This document shows positions 43,980 through 53,372 of a stretch of DNA of 64,000 bases, piece after piece. Each line of letters opens with the position of its first letter. Position 1 is the first letter of the stretch. Source of the stretch: Acholeplasma laidlawii_A (GTDB lineage Bacteria > Bacillota_I > Bacilli_A > Acholeplasmatales > Acholeplasmataceae). Made by a program: the position numbers and the translations under genes. The notes beneath the pieces are model-generated. The model did not search any database. It saw only the letters and a list, made by a program, of their open reading frames with translations, and was not told the origin of the DNA. The stretch lies in assembly GCF_030166555.2 (NCBI RefSeq), contig NZ_CP126461.2. The stretch is one strand, 5' to 3'.

Positions 43980-44159
43980 TTATCTTTTTTTCTTCTTTGT
44001 TTTAGCTGCTTTAGCTTTCATACGACGATCAACGCCTGGTTTAATATAATATTCGCGTTTACGAGCCTCTACGAGAGTTCCTTCTTTACTTACGGTGCGC
44101 TTAAAACGACGTAGTGTATCTTCTATCGTCTCACCTTTACGTACTTCTGTTTTAGACAT
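43980..44159 (-). CDS. rpsU: 30S ribosomal protein S21
   Basis: A 59-residue, very basic ORF: MSKTEVRKGETIEDTLRRFK, then the S21 signature around EARKREYYIKPGVDRR and a lysine-rich tail. S21 helps 30S subunits engage mRNA. A strong GGAGGAGGG ribosome binding site precedes it, and a consensus promoter lies upstream at 44204-44232, so it has its own transcript. Confidence 0.95.
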   Translation of the reverse strand: MSKTEVRKGETIEDTLRRFKRTVSKEGTLVEARKREYYIKPGVDRRMKAKAAKTKKKKR

Positions 44160-44203
44160 AATCTGCCCTCCTCCCGTTATGTTTGATTCATCAAACCTTT
44201 ATT

Positions 44204-44232
44204 ATTATAATTCATTTCTCTATAGATGTCAA
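44204..44232 (-). promoter_or_regulatory. Promoter of rpsU
   Basis: Minus strand: TTGACA (44232-44227), 17-nt spacer, TATAAT (44209-44204), both hexamers consensus. A small inverted repeat, GTTTGATGAATCAAAC (44181-44196), sits in the leader. Confidence 0.88.
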
Positions 44233-44239
44233 AAGGTTT

Positions 44240-44923
44240 TTATAATTTTGTTAATAAACATGCATTCAATATTGGAATATGTGCTAATTCAGTAGGTAAA
44301 ATGGACTGTCCTAAACTTACAGTGATTGCTCCACACTCAACTAATGCAGTTCTTTCCATTTCATCAATACCACCTTCAGGTCCTATAATGACAATTAAGT
44401 CTTTAGTACCATGGTCTTTGATGAAATCTTTTATATTATAAAATCTTTCTAATTCATCTAGTAACACAAGTTGTTTACCATCAATTTTAATATCTCTTAA
44501 GTTTTCAAGTAATTGAATATGAGGTAAGGTACTTCTTTTGGAAAGTTCTGCTGCCTCTTTTGCAATCTTATTCAACCTTGATAGTTTATGATCAACGTTA
44601 GAGAGTTTAGCAATACTTCTTTTCATAGCAACAAATATAATCGACTTTGCTTGAAAGAGTGTAGCATACTTTGTAACAGTATCCATCTTATCACCCTTAG
44701 GTAGACCTTGAACAATGGTTACGTTAAGTGGTGGGTTATCTTCTAACTTTTCCGTTGTAGAAAAACCTACTTCTTTATGTTGAATTTCTAGAGTAGCTAA
44801 GTAACATCCTGTTGTCCCACAAACTTCAACAACTGTGCCAGATTTAAAACGCATCACATTTAATATATGATGCACATCGTCTTTATCTATTTTATTTTCA
44901 TGATCTAAAAAATATCTTTGCAT
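44240..44923 (-). CDS. rsmE: 16S rRNA (uracil(1498)-N(3))-methyltransferase RsmE
   Basis: A 227-residue SPOUT methyltransferase with an N-terminal PUA-like domain and the knot motifs VIIGPEGGIDEME and SLGQSILPTELA. RsmE methylates U1498 in the 30S decoding region. Its gene ends 8 nt before the rpsU promoter. Confidence 0.95.
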   Translation of the reverse strand: MQRYFLDHENKIDKDDVHHILNVMRFKSGTVVEVCGTTGCYLATLEIQHKEVGFSTTEKLEDNPPLNVTIVQGLPKGDKMDTVTKYATLFQAKSIIFVAMKRSIAKLSNVDHKLSRLNKIAKEAAELSKRSTLPHIQLLENLRDIKIDGKQLVLLDELERFYNIKDFIKDHGTKDLIVIIGPEGGIDEMERTALVECGAITVSLGQSILPTELAHIPILNACLLTKL

Positions 44924-44937
44924 AAACTACCTTCTTA

Positions 44938-44970
44938 AATAAAAATAGGTATTCCGTTTGGAATACCTAA
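44938..44970 (-). terminator. Terminator of secG
   Basis: Minus strand: TAGGTATTCC, loop AAAC, GGAATACCTA, then TTTTTATTT, directly after the secG stop. Confidence 0.85.
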
Positions 44971-44977
44971 TTTATAA

Positions 44978-45214
44978 TTACATAAAGAATCTATCGATAT
45001 TGTTACTCCAAAGAATCATAGCAAAAAATAATATACTTATAATTAACATTGCTCTATTGAAGAACACATCAGGACCTTGTACTTTTTTATTTCTGAATAA
45101 TTCAGAATTATTACCTGTAAAAGCACTCATTACATCGTCTTTTGAACTTTGTAGTGCAGATATACCAATCATTAGTATACTTGCTATAAATATTACCCAG
45201 TCTGGAAATTGCAT
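44978..45214 (-). CDS. secG: Preprotein translocase subunit SecG
   Basis: A 78-residue protein with two membrane helices and the SecG loop: LQSSKDDVMSAFTGNNSELF then KVQGPDVFFNR before the second helix. It is a non-essential part of the SecYEG channel. It has its own consensus promoter and terminator. Confidence 0.9.
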   Translation of the reverse strand: MQFPDWVIFIASILMIGISALQSSKDDVMSAFTGNNSELFRNKKVQGPDVFFNRAMLIISILFFAMILWSNNIDRFFM

Positions 45215-45244
45215 ATTACATACTCCTTTTAATATACCCTAATT

Positions 45245-45274
45245 ATTATAACAAACTTAGAGCACATATGTCAA
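45245..45274 (-). promoter_or_regulatory. Promoter of secG
   Basis: Minus strand: TTGACA (45274-45269), 18 nt, TATAAT (45250-45245). AAAAGGAG precedes the start codon. Confidence 0.85.
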
Positions 45275-45320
45275 TAAGCTTTTGTCCTATAATTATAACA
45301 CAATTACTACAAAAACAAAC

Positions 45321-46520
45321 CTATTCATTAAACATTTGTTCAATATCCTCTATCATCTTTAGCGTAGATTCTACACCACCTGGTAGGATATACCAACTCA
45401 TCGGATCTAATACATAAATATCACTGTTTTTACCAGCAGTTGTATTTTTTATAAGTGCATTATTCATGATTTGGTCAAGTGCTCCAGTTGAACCAATTGC
45501 AGCAGATCTATCCATTAAAAATATAACTTGAGGATTGACTTGTGAAACATATTCAAAACTTACTACATTTCCATGTGTTTCAAGTGTTTGTAAGCCTGGA
45601 TCACTTGGTATAAATTTAAATTCGTTATATAAAACACCATATCTAGAACCACTACCGAAGACAGATATTTGATCACCATTTATTTGAAGAAATAATGCAT
45701 TTTGTCTATCGACCTTAGATTGTAGCGTGCTTAACCTAGCATCAATTAAATTCTGTTTGATTGTAAGCTCTTCACTAATATTTGGGAAAATTAATTTAAG
45801 TGTGTTTATTACTTCAGTTAGTTTTTCAAAACTGAATGTTGAGTTGGATACATCGATGATATCTGTATTAGGATACTTTTCTTTAAGTGAGGTATAAAGA
45901 TTAGCACTTCTTCCACCAAGTATAATTAAGTCAGGCATCATAAGATCTAATGTATCATAATTAGGTTCAAATAATGTGCCTGTATTTGGATATTTATTAG
46001 ATTCAAATGCGCTAATCGATGCTGGTAGGTTAGATTTCGGTAGACCAAAGAATGTAATCCCAGTCTTATCAAATCCTACAGATTGAAAAATATCTAAAAC
46101 TTCTAATGCAAATGTTACAACCACTTTGGGATTCACATTTACTTTGGATAAAGTGACTTGTTTTTCATAAACTGGTTCATTTGAACTATCAAAGCCTATT
46201 TGAATAGAGACTGTTTGTGTGATTTTAGTTAACCACTTAGCATAGAGTTTTGTATCCTTTTTAACTGTATTCGTTTCAAAGTTCCATGGTTTTGAATATC
46301 TTGAATCTTCATACCATCCATCAAACTCATAATCTAAGTATGTAGGTGTTTCAGGTGCTTCTAGTTTACTACCATATTCTACTGTATAAGTTTCAACAGG
46401 CGTATCTCCACTATCGATAAACTCAATAGTTTTGATACCACTGCCCTCAGATAACGGGTTGCAAGCAGTAAGTGTAGTAATCATTACAATAAGTAATGTG
46501 ATATTTATTATTTTTTTCAT
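45321..46520 (-). CDS. Iron-siderophore/haem ABC transporter substrate-binding lipoprotein with an InlB-type B-repeat
   Basis: MKKIINITLLIVMITTLTAC gives a lipoprotein signal with lipobox LTAC. Residues 30-95 are a Flg_new/InlB B-repeat module (VETYTVEYGSKLEAPE ... DYEFDGWYED ... LYAKW), unusual on a transporter protein. The rest is a type III (FatB/YclQ-like) binding protein with the two-lobe pattern, including PDLIILGGRSANL and NPQVIFLMDR. It is the last gene of an iron-uptake operon, following the ATPase gene. Confidence 0.88.
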   Translation of the reverse strand: MKKIINITLLIVMITTLTACNPLSEGSGIKTIEFIDSGDTPVETYTVEYGSKLEAPETPTYLDYEFDGWYEDSRYSKPWNFETNTVKKDTKLYAKWLTKITQTVSIQIGFDSSNEPVYEKQVTLSKVNVNPKVVVTFALEVLDIFQSVGFDKTGITFFGLPKSNLPASISAFESNKYPNTGTLFEPNYDTLDLMMPDLIILGGRSANLYTSLKEKYPNTDIIDVSNSTFSFEKLTEVINTLKLIFPNISEELTIKQNLIDARLSTLQSKVDRQNALFLQINGDQISVFGSGSRYGVLYNEFKFIPSDPGLQTLETHGNVVSFEYVSQVNPQVIFLMDRSAAIGSTGALDQIMNNALIKNTTAGKNSDIYVLDPMSWYILPGGVESTLKMIEDIEQMFNE

Positions 46521-46522
46521 TA

Positions 46523-47311
46523 TTATTCGCCTTCTTCCTCACTAAATATTAGTTCATTCTTATGGTAAATACATATACGTTTACCATCAACTTCTCTAAC
46601 ACAAAAATTAGAATCATAAATACTGTTTAAAGTTTTTTCTACCATTAGATTTTCTGATGGTCCTTCAAAATAGATTTCACCATCTTTGATTGCTACTACG
46701 TGTTCACAAAATGTAGATGCAATATTAATGTCATGCATCACTACAACAATCGTTTTACCTAATTCATCAACAAACTTTTGTAGTAACAACATCATCTCAA
46801 CGCCATGTTTCATATCTAGGTTATTCAGTGGCTCATCTAACATGATATATTTAGTATCTTGTACCAATACCATAGCTAGTAATACACGTTGTAGTTGACC
46901 ACCACTTAAGGTATCAATATGTTGATCTTTTATCTCTTCTAAACTTAAGTAAGAAATCATTTGATCAATAATCTTCCTATCTTCTTTAGTGATTTTACCT
47001 TTTGAATGTGGATATCTACCAAAAGAGATGAGTTCATAACTTGTAAGTTTTAGATTAAAGTGATTCGCTTGTTTAAGTACAGCTATTTGTTTAGATAAAT
47101 TCATTTTACTGTCTAAGATATCTACACCATCTATTTGTATTTTTCCAGATTTAGATTGAATAACCCTACTAATAACATTAAAAAGCGTTGTCTTACCAGC
47201 ACCATTTGGTCCAATAATACCTGTTATTTTACCTTCAGGAATGGTGAGACTGATATTTTTTAAGACTTCTTTATTACCATAGCTTTGGTGAATATTTTCT
47301 AATATAATCAT
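46523..47311 (-). CDS. Iron-siderophore/haem ABC transporter ATPase
   Basis: A 262-residue FecE/YclP-type ATPase: Walker A GPNGAGKTTLF, signature LSGGQLQRVLLAMVL, Walker B YIMLDEPLNNLD, switch His in VVVMHDI. It overlaps the upstream permease by 4 bp and couples to both permeases. Confidence 0.94.
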   Translation of the reverse strand: MIILENIHQSYGNKEVLKNISLTIPEGKITGIIGPNGAGKTTLFNVISRVIQSKSGKIQIDGVDILDSKMNLSKQIAVLKQANHFNLKLTSYELISFGRYPHSKGKITKEDRKIIDQMISYLSLEEIKDQHIDTLSGGQLQRVLLAMVLVQDTKYIMLDEPLNNLDMKHGVEMMLLLQKFVDELGKTIVVVMHDINIASTFCEHVVAIKDGEIYFEGPSENLMVEKTLNSIYDSNFCVREVDGKRICIYHKNELIFSEEEGE

Positions 47312-48303
47312 ATTTTGTGCTCCTTTACGATGAGATAAATCATGTAGATACCACCAAATAAACTAATAAAGGTGGTGACCACTGTTTTAAAGCCAAGTAA
47401 TTCTACAATCGATTGACCTAGGATTAATACTACGACTGCAATTAAACTAGATAAGATAAATATGTGTTTATGGTGATATTTATCATAAAGTTCTTTTGCT
47501 ATATTTACAGCGATGAGTCCTAGAAAAGATAGTGGACCGACAAGTGCTGTTGTAAGTGCAATCGCAATAGAGATAACTATTAAATCGATGTGGGTTTGTC
47601 TTTTATAATCAATACCTAAATTCATCGCATGACTCATACCCAGTGCCATGACATCATATACATGTGCCTTACGATAAAAATAAATTGTTGTTACTACTGC
47701 AACCGGTAGTGCGATGAAGGTCAGGGTTGAATTAATATTGACAACTGATACATTGGTTAAACTTGTAATAACTTGAAACTCTGTTGGATTCATAAGTATT
47801 TGTAAGAACGATGCATAGTTTGATGCAAGTGTTGAAATTACCATCCCCACTAATAATAATAGTAAAATATTATTTCTGTGTTTTCTTAAAATCGTTTTGT
47901 ACATTAAAAGTGTTATACCAACCATGAGTAAAACTGTAATTAGAAAGTTAAGTATAGGGTTTACTACAAATTTCGACATACTTGCAAAATATACAAGGGT
48001 TGTTTGTGTGACCACAAAAATACTATCAAACCCCAATAAACTTGGTGTAATAATTCTATTTTGTGTAAGTGTTTGAAATACAGTAGTCGATAAAGAAATA
48101 AGTATTGCTGCAATTAAAAGTGCAATAACTTGAACTGTTCTTCTTTGAAAGATAGTGAGCATTGTTTTTAAAAATAAGGGTGCTCTATCTGGATCATTTA
48201 AACTAAAGACAATCACATCATATTGAGAAACCATCCAAACACTTAAATATATCAAGATAGCTACAAGGGTTACCATAACCAAAAATTTATATGTTTTAAG
48301 CAT
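47308..48303 (-). CDS. Iron-siderophore/haem ABC transporter permease (FatC/YclO-like)
   Basis: A 331-residue FecCD-family permease with eight to ten membrane segments and the family motif GPLSFLGLIAVNIAKEL in the cytoplasmic loop that docks the ATPase. The FatC-like pair resembles petrobactin-type transporters. Overlaps both neighbours by 4-8 bp. Confidence 0.93.
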   Translation of the reverse strand: MLKTYKFLVMVTLVAILIYLSVWMVSQYDVIVFSLNDPDRAPLFLKTMLTIFQRRTVQVIALLIAAILISLSTTVFQTLTQNRIITPSLLGFDSIFVVTQTTLVYFASMSKFVVNPILNFLITVLLMVGITLLMYKTILRKHRNNILLLLLVGMVISTLASNYASFLQILMNPTEFQVITSLTNVSVVNINSTLTFIALPVAVVTTIYFYRKAHVYDVMALGMSHAMNLGIDYKRQTHIDLIVISIAIALTTALVGPLSFLGLIAVNIAKELYDKYHHKHIFILSSLIAVVVLILGQSIVELLGFKTVVTTFISLFGGIYMIYLIVKEHKI

Positions 48304-49273
48304 GTTTTGTCTTCCTTAATAGTAGATATAGGAAAATCACAGAGCCAACAATGCCCATCACAAAACCTACAGCAACTTCAAAGTTGTATCCAGTAAGTAT
48401 AAATAACACAACACGGGCTAAGATATCACAAACTAAGACAAAGATACTTCCAAAAATCATTAAATCAAAAATACTTTTCTTTAAGTGATCACCATAATAT
48501 AAAGATACTAAATTAGGAATAAGCAAACCTAAGAAAGGTAATGGACCTACTACAATAAATGTAGATGCTGTAATTACTGCTACAATAACGATCCCTAAAG
48601 TTATCACTTTATTATAGTTAACACCTAAGTTATTCGCAAAATCTTTACCTAAAGAGACAATATTAAACTCACTCGCATAAATAATAGCAACAACAAGTGC
48701 TGGTACAACAAAATAAACCATCTCATATGTGCCAATGGTTTTATTCGTAAAACTACCCACCCCAATACTATTTAAGAATTGAAGTGTGCCCGTAGACTGT
48801 GCTACAACAATAGAAAAGGAACTGATTAAAGCACCAAACATCATCCCTATTAAAGGCACATAAACTTCGTTTTTAAACTGTATTTTGCTTAAGAATGTAA
48901 TAAATATTAAACTTGCAATAAGTGATGTTAGAAATGAAAAAATAAACTGTACCCAAAGTGCTAAACCAGGGAAAAACAGGTATGCTACTAATACACCTAA
49001 AGTAGCTGCTTGGGTTGTTCCAATAACTCCAGGGGAAACAAACTTATTTTTTGCAACAGATTGCATGATTAAACCTGCAACACTTAATGCTGATGCACTT
49101 AAAATAATCGTTAAAGTTCTAGGTATTCTAGAAATAAGTAAAATTTCAATTGTTTCGGGTGTGAACTTAAACAAAGTCCATAAGTTCACATCTTTCCTTG
49201 CATCAATACTTAAAGATAATACAATCAATATAATTAAGACAAATACACTTACTGTACGTCTTAGTTTAATCAT
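48296..49273 (-). CDS. Iron-siderophore/haem ABC transporter permease (FatD/YclN-like)
   Basis: A 325-residue FecCD-family permease with the ATPase-docking motif GPLPFLGLLIPNLVSLYYGD and early RIPRTLTIILSASALSVAG. Forms the heterodimeric channel with the gene product of 47308-48303. Confidence 0.93.
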   Translation of the reverse strand: MIKLRRTVSVFVLIILIVLSLSIDARKDVNLWTLFKFTPETIEILLISRIPRTLTIILSASALSVAGLIMQSVAKNKFVSPGVIGTTQAATLGVLVAYLFFPGLALWVQFIFSFLTSLIASLIFITFLSKIQFKNEVYVPLIGMMFGALISSFSIVVAQSTGTLQFLNSIGVGSFTNKTIGTYEMVYFVVPALVVAIIYASEFNIVSLGKDFANNLGVNYNKVITLGIVIVAVITASTFIVVGPLPFLGLLIPNLVSLYYGDHLKKSIFDLMIFGSIFVLVCDILARVVLFILTGYNFEVAVGFVMGIVGSVIFLYLLLRKTKHA

Positions 49274-49593
49274 ATTTCCCCTACAAACTCGTAGGTTTCA
49301 CGAGTTACTTCAAGTATCTCTTCTGGTCTTTCATGACCTGATTCTTTTTTAGCTTTATGCATCGCTATATGTTCTGGAGAACCCTCCCAAACAAAAAAAG
49401 CGCGTTTATCTTTCCAATAAATCTCTTGCCTAAACATGTCATAATCCTTATGTTTACTATCTAACAATAAAAAAGATTTCACATAACCTTCGGACTTAGA
49501 CATTAGGGTTCGTTTTGAAAAGCGCTTAACGACATCTTCCTGGTGACCTTTTTTCACCTTCATGGTACGTACAACTACATACATAATATTCAA
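49270..49593 (-). CDS. IsdG/HmoA-like haem-degrading monooxygenase family protein
   Basis: A 107-residue ABM-fold protein. Alignment by eye to IsdG keeps the Trp (in AFFVWEGS) and the haem-ligand His (in IAMHKAKK), but the N-terminal catalytic Asn is replaced by Arg (VVVRTMKV). IsdG-type enzymes open haem to release iron. As first gene of the uptake operon with 4-bp overlap, a haem-iron role is plausible; the missing Asn leaves open a related ABM function. Confidence 0.75.
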   Translation of the reverse strand: MNIMYVVVRTMKVKKGHQEDVVKRFSKRTLMSKSEGYVKSFLLLDSKHKDYDMFRQEIYWKDKRAFFVWEGSPEHIAMHKAKKESGHERPEEILEVTRETYEFVGEI

Positions 49594-49624
49594 TTTCCTT
49601 TCGTTCTACAAGTGTTCTTATTTA

Positions 49625-49653
49625 AGTATATAATAAATCATTAATTGAATCAA
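49625..49653 (-). promoter_or_regulatory. Promoter of the iron-uptake operon
   Basis: Minus strand: TTGATT (49653-49648), 17 nt, TATACT (49630-49625). The AT-rich spacer could hide a metal-regulator site, but I cannot identify one. Confidence 0.6.
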
Positions 49654-49709
49654 TCGTTTTTATTTATAAACTTTATAAATACTACAATATGTAAATATAA
49701 TCGAAGTAT

Positions 49710-49738
49710 TTGTTAAAATCATAAAACTAGTGTATAAT
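49710..49738 (+). promoter_or_regulatory. Promoter of the metallo-hydrolase gene
   Basis: TTGTTA (49710-49715), 17 nt, TATAAT (49733-49738), 17 nt before the start codon. Confidence 0.75.
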
Positions 49739-49754
49739 CTCTACAGGTGAATTT

Positions 49755-50351
49755 ATGGAAATCATTGGATTAAAGTTGGGAGAAGCTCGATCGAATGCGT
49801 ATGTAGTTTCAGAAAATAAACAATGCTTTATTATTGACCCCGGTTATGAGGGTTCTGAAATTATCGAATACATCAAGTCAAGAAAGCTTGATCCACAATT
49901 TATTTACATTACACATGGCCATCATGATCATACCGGCGGTGTAAAACAATTAAAGGAACATTATCATATCCCAGTGTATGCGCCACTAAAGGATAAAGTT
50001 TGGATGACAGATACTGTCTATAACTATTTTGCATACGATGTACCTGTGGATCAATATGTTGTTGAAGGCGATAAAATAGATTTTGGTCGCCACGTTTTTA
50101 CAGTTATCGAAACACCTGGTCACTCAGAAGGTTCTACTGCTTTATATAATGAACCATTCCTATTTTGTGGTGACACGTTATTTTTCGAATCTATCGGCCG
50201 TACAGATATACCCTTTGGTGATGAAGAAGTTTTAATGGATACCATTAGAACTAAACTACTAACATTACCTGATAAAACTGTTGTTTATCCAGGACATGGT
50301 AAACCAACTACAATTGGATATGAAAAAGAAAATAATCCCTTCCTAAAATGA
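49755..50351 (+). CDS. MBL-fold metallo-hydrolase (glyoxalase II-like)
   Basis: A 198-residue metallo-beta-lactamase-fold enzyme with the metal motif THGHHDHTGG, a later GHSEGS and GDTLFFESIGR, and a final YPGHG. This layout is typical of the YcbL/GloB-like branch that hydrolyses thioesters such as S-lactoylglutathione; the natural thiol in this organism is unknown. Short leader with AGGTGA as ribosome binding site. Confidence 0.9.
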   Translation: MEIIGLKLGEARSNAYVVSENKQCFIIDPGYEGSEIIEYIKSRKLDPQFIYITHGHHDHTGGVKQLKEHYHIPVYAPLKDKVWMTDTVYNYFAYDVPVDQYVVEGDKIDFGRHVFTVIETPGHSEGSTALYNEPFLFCGDTLFFESIGRTDIPFGDEEVLMDTIRTKLLTLPDKTVVYPGHGKPTTIGYEKENNPFLK

Positions 50352-50386
50352 AAAACAGATGCTTGAATAGCATCTGTTTTTTTTAA
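50352..50386. terminator. Bidirectional terminator
   Basis: AAAACAGATGCT and AGCATCTGTTTT flank a short loop between two convergent genes, with A and T tracts on either side. Confidence 0.88.
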
Positions 50387-51870
50387 CTTGAAAACTTTCT
50401 TTTTAAGTATTCAATGTAATATTTTGAATTAAAAGGCTCACCTGTAGCCATCAACATCAACTCTTTTGGTGACTTGCTTTGACCATATTGATGTATATGT
50501 TCTTTTAACCATGCATTAATTTTTTCAATTTTATTATCCGAAATCGCATTTTCAACATTAAAATCTTTATTCATTGCATAGTAAATTTGTGCTGCATACG
50601 CACTACCAAGTGCATAGGTTGGGAAATACCCAAAAGAACCTGCAGCCCAGTGGATGTCTTGTAAAACACCATCTTTATCATCTTTAGGACGTACACCAAC
50701 GTATTGTTGGTAAAGTCTCTTCCATCTTTTAGCGACATCTTTTGCTTTGAGTTTACCGCTAATTAATAGTTTTTCTATTTCATAACGAACCATAATGTGA
50801 AGTGGATAGGTAAGTTCATCAGCTTCTGTTCGTACAAGTGATCTTTCAGCACGGTTAATATATTGATAGAACTCTAGTAGTGTTACATTCTTAAGTTCTT
50901 TATCAAATATTTCTTTTAAGTGATCAAAATGTGCTTCCCAAAATGCATAGGAACGACCAATCATATTTTCATACATTCTCGATTGAGATTCATGAATCCC
51001 CATAGAACTACCTGTTGCAAGATTTGTATCTTTTAATTCCGGACTAATATTTTGTTCATAGATTCCATGTCCCATTTCGTGAATTGTTGAAAAGATAGCT
51101 GATTCAATGGAGTTTTCGATGTATCTTGTTGTAATTCTTACATCAAAACTTGAAAAGTTTGATGTAAACGGGTGTGCACTTGTTCGAAGCACACCATGTG
51201 TTAAATCAAATTTAAATACATCTGTTAAATACATGTTGAATTGTTTTTGTTTGTATAAAGGAAATAAATTTTTAGTTAATTTTCTAGATAAGGGCTTTTT
51301 ACCACTGGTTGCAGTTAAGACAAATGGTACAAGTTCATTTCTTAAATCTTCAAAAAATACATCATATTCCTTTGTTGTCATACCTTCTTCATATAAATCA
51401 AGTAAGACATCGTAACCTTTAAGTTCAGGAGTTTGTAGGTAACGTACGATTTTTCTTTGGTAAGCTACTATTTTTTCTAGTATGGGTAAAAACATTTCAA
51501 AATCATCGCTTTCTCTAGCTTTTGACCAAATTGAAGTGGATTTAGATAATAATACTTGATAATCTATATATTCATCTTTCGGCATCTTCTTGATTAAACG
51601 AAGTTCTTTTTCAACTTTTTTTATTTCTCTTTTTAGCAAATCATCAAGTTTATCAATATTTTCATATAAATAATCAATTGCTTTATTGTATTTCTTATCA
51701 GTTTCTAAAGCATATATTTCATTACTTAAGACTTCAATTTGTTCGGCTCTATAATCTACAGCGCCCGTGGGGTGATCCGTTTCTAAATCCCACTCTAAAA
51801 CCCACATCGCATAGCCATATGCATTGAGGCGTTTACGCATGTTTTTGTAGGTATCTATATACGTTTGCAT
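50383..51870 (-). CDS. M32-family metallocarboxypeptidase (Taq type)
   Basis: A 495-residue protein with the zinc motif HEMGHGIYEQ, and GIHESQSRMYENMIGR carrying the third ligand Glu, both hallmarks of carboxypeptidase Taq (M32). It removes C-terminal residues from peptides in the cytosol, consistent with peptide scavenging. Monocistronic. Confidence 0.95.
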   Translation of the reverse strand: MQTYIDTYKNMRKRLNAYGYAMWVLEWDLETDHPTGAVDYRAEQIEVLSNEIYALETDKKYNKAIDYLYENIDKLDDLLKREIKKVEKELRLIKKMPKDEYIDYQVLLSKSTSIWSKARESDDFEMFLPILEKIVAYQRKIVRYLQTPELKGYDVLLDLYEEGMTTKEYDVFFEDLRNELVPFVLTATSGKKPLSRKLTKNLFPLYKQKQFNMYLTDVFKFDLTHGVLRTSAHPFTSNFSSFDVRITTRYIENSIESAIFSTIHEMGHGIYEQNISPELKDTNLATGSSMGIHESQSRMYENMIGRSYAFWEAHFDHLKEIFDKELKNVTLLEFYQYINRAERSLVRTEADELTYPLHIMVRYEIEKLLISGKLKAKDVAKRWKRLYQQYVGVRPKDDKDGVLQDIHWAAGSFGYFPTYALGSAYAAQIYYAMNKDFNVENAISDNKIEKINAWLKEHIHQYGQSKSPKELMLMATGEPFNSKYYIEYLKRKFSS

Positions 51871-51987
51871 AGTGTACTCCTTTAGGTATTTAATTCTTTT
51901 CTATTATAGCATTAATATGTTGTTATATCGTCTTTTTGTACATATATTCTACTAAAAACCCATAGAAAGCGTTTCCAAATGGACAAA

Positions 51988-52020
51988 TATAAAACACTTA
52001 TATTGAATAAGTGTTTATAT
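51988..52020 (-). terminator. Terminator of the gnd-zwf operon
   Basis: Minus strand: AAACACTTAT, loop, ATAAGTGTTT, then TATATTTG, immediately after the zwf stop. Confidence 0.75.
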
Positions 52021-52022
52021 TT

Positions 52023-53372
52023 TTATTTTTTATGAATATGACTCATGATTTCTTTTTCATCTTCATAGACGATTACACAGTTCGTGCACTTTTTGATTTG
52101 ATCGATGAAATGCCAACTTGCATCAATTTCATCCCATCTCGTAAATAGTGTCTTATGTCCGGTAACAATATCTAAAATGAGTTTTTCGTAAGCTTCCGGA
52201 ATATTCCCCTCAACTGATTCTGAGGTATTAAAAGATAATGTGACTTCTTCTAAATTTTCTTTTAATCCTGGTTTTTTAGAGTTAATATTGAGTGCTACAC
52301 CATCATTTGGTTGAATATGAATGGTTAATTTATTTGGCAAGATATCTAAATGCCAGTTTTCTTGTTCATCGGTTGGATAATAAAGAATTTCAATATAAGA
52401 CTCTTTTTTAGCTAACTTTTTACCAGTTAATATTTCAAACGGAATACCTCTAAAACGTGGTGTATTCACATACGTTTTAAAGTATACAAATGTTTCAGTA
52501 TTCGAGTCACTTGGTATGTTTTCTTCATCTAAATAGCCTTTGTATTGACCAAACACGACACTTTCTTGATCAATTTCAAGACTTCTTAATACTTTCACTT
52601 TTTCATCTTTGATGTAATCTGATTGATATTTTTTAGGTGCATCCATTGCAACTAAAGATAATATTTGTAGAAGGTGAGATTGAACCATATCTTTTAAGGC
52701 ACCAGATGTATCATAATATCCAGCTCTTGATAAAATACCTTCTTCTTCTTTTACATGAATTTTAACGGACTGAATAGATTTAGAATCCCAAGTATCTTTT
52801 AATATTCTATTAGCAAACCTGACTGTCATTAGATTTTGAATCACCTCTTTACCTAAGTAATGATCAATTCTAAATATTTGAGATTCATCAAAATAGTTCC
52901 ATAGCATATCGTTAACTGCCATCGCTGAATCCAGATCATGACCAAATGGTTTTTCAAACACTAAGACTTGATTTGGATTTTTATATTCTATCAGTTTAGA
53001 TTGAGATACGTTTTTAGAAACAGATTTTAATATTTCCGGTCCTATAGCCATGTAATAAATTTCTTTAGTATCTGGTTTTAACATCGGTTCAATAAATTTT
53101 TGAAGGTTTACATAGTCTTGAGATTCTGTGATTTGAATTTCATAATACGTTAAAATCTTATTTAAAGTCACCATATCTAATTTCTTAGTTGTATGCTTTT
53201 GAATATATTCTAAATAAGCCTTTGTATCAAAATCACGACGACCTAATGCTATGACTTGTACATTTTGTGTAATATTTTTTGTTTTATATAGTGAAGTAAT
53301 TGCAGGCAATAACTTTCTTGCAGTTAAATCGCCTGTAGAACCAAATATAACAATAATTAAATCTTTTTTCAT
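52023..53372 (-). CDS. zwf: Glucose-6-phosphate 1-dehydrogenase
   Basis: A 449-residue enzyme with the nucleotide-binding motif IFGSTGDLTARKLLPA and the active-site motif RIDHYLGKE (catalytic His). It oxidises glucose 6-phosphate to 6-phosphogluconolactone. It overlaps the 6-phosphogluconate dehydrogenase gene by 4 bp, giving a two-gene oxidative pentose-phosphate operon that supplies reducing power and pentoses; a lactonase is not seen. Confidence 0.96.
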   Translation of the reverse strand: MKKDLIIVIFGSTGDLTARKLLPAITSLYKTKNITQNVQVIALGRRDFDTKAYLEYIQKHTTKKLDMVTLNKILTYYEIQITESQDYVNLQKFIEPMLKPDTKEIYYMAIGPEILKSVSKNVSQSKLIEYKNPNQVLVFEKPFGHDLDSAMAVNDMLWNYFDESQIFRIDHYLGKEVIQNLMTVRFANRILKDTWDSKSIQSVKIHVKEEEGILSRAGYYDTSGALKDMVQSHLLQILSLVAMDAPKKYQSDYIKDEKVKVLRSLEIDQESVVFGQYKGYLDEENIPSDSNTETFVYFKTYVNTPRFRGIPFEILTGKKLAKKESYIEILYYPTDEQENWHLDILPNKLTIHIQPNDGVALNINSKKPGLKENLEEVTLSFNTSESVEGNIPEAYEKLILDIVTGHKTLFTRWDEIDASWHFIDQIKKCTNCVIVYEDEKEIMSHIHKK

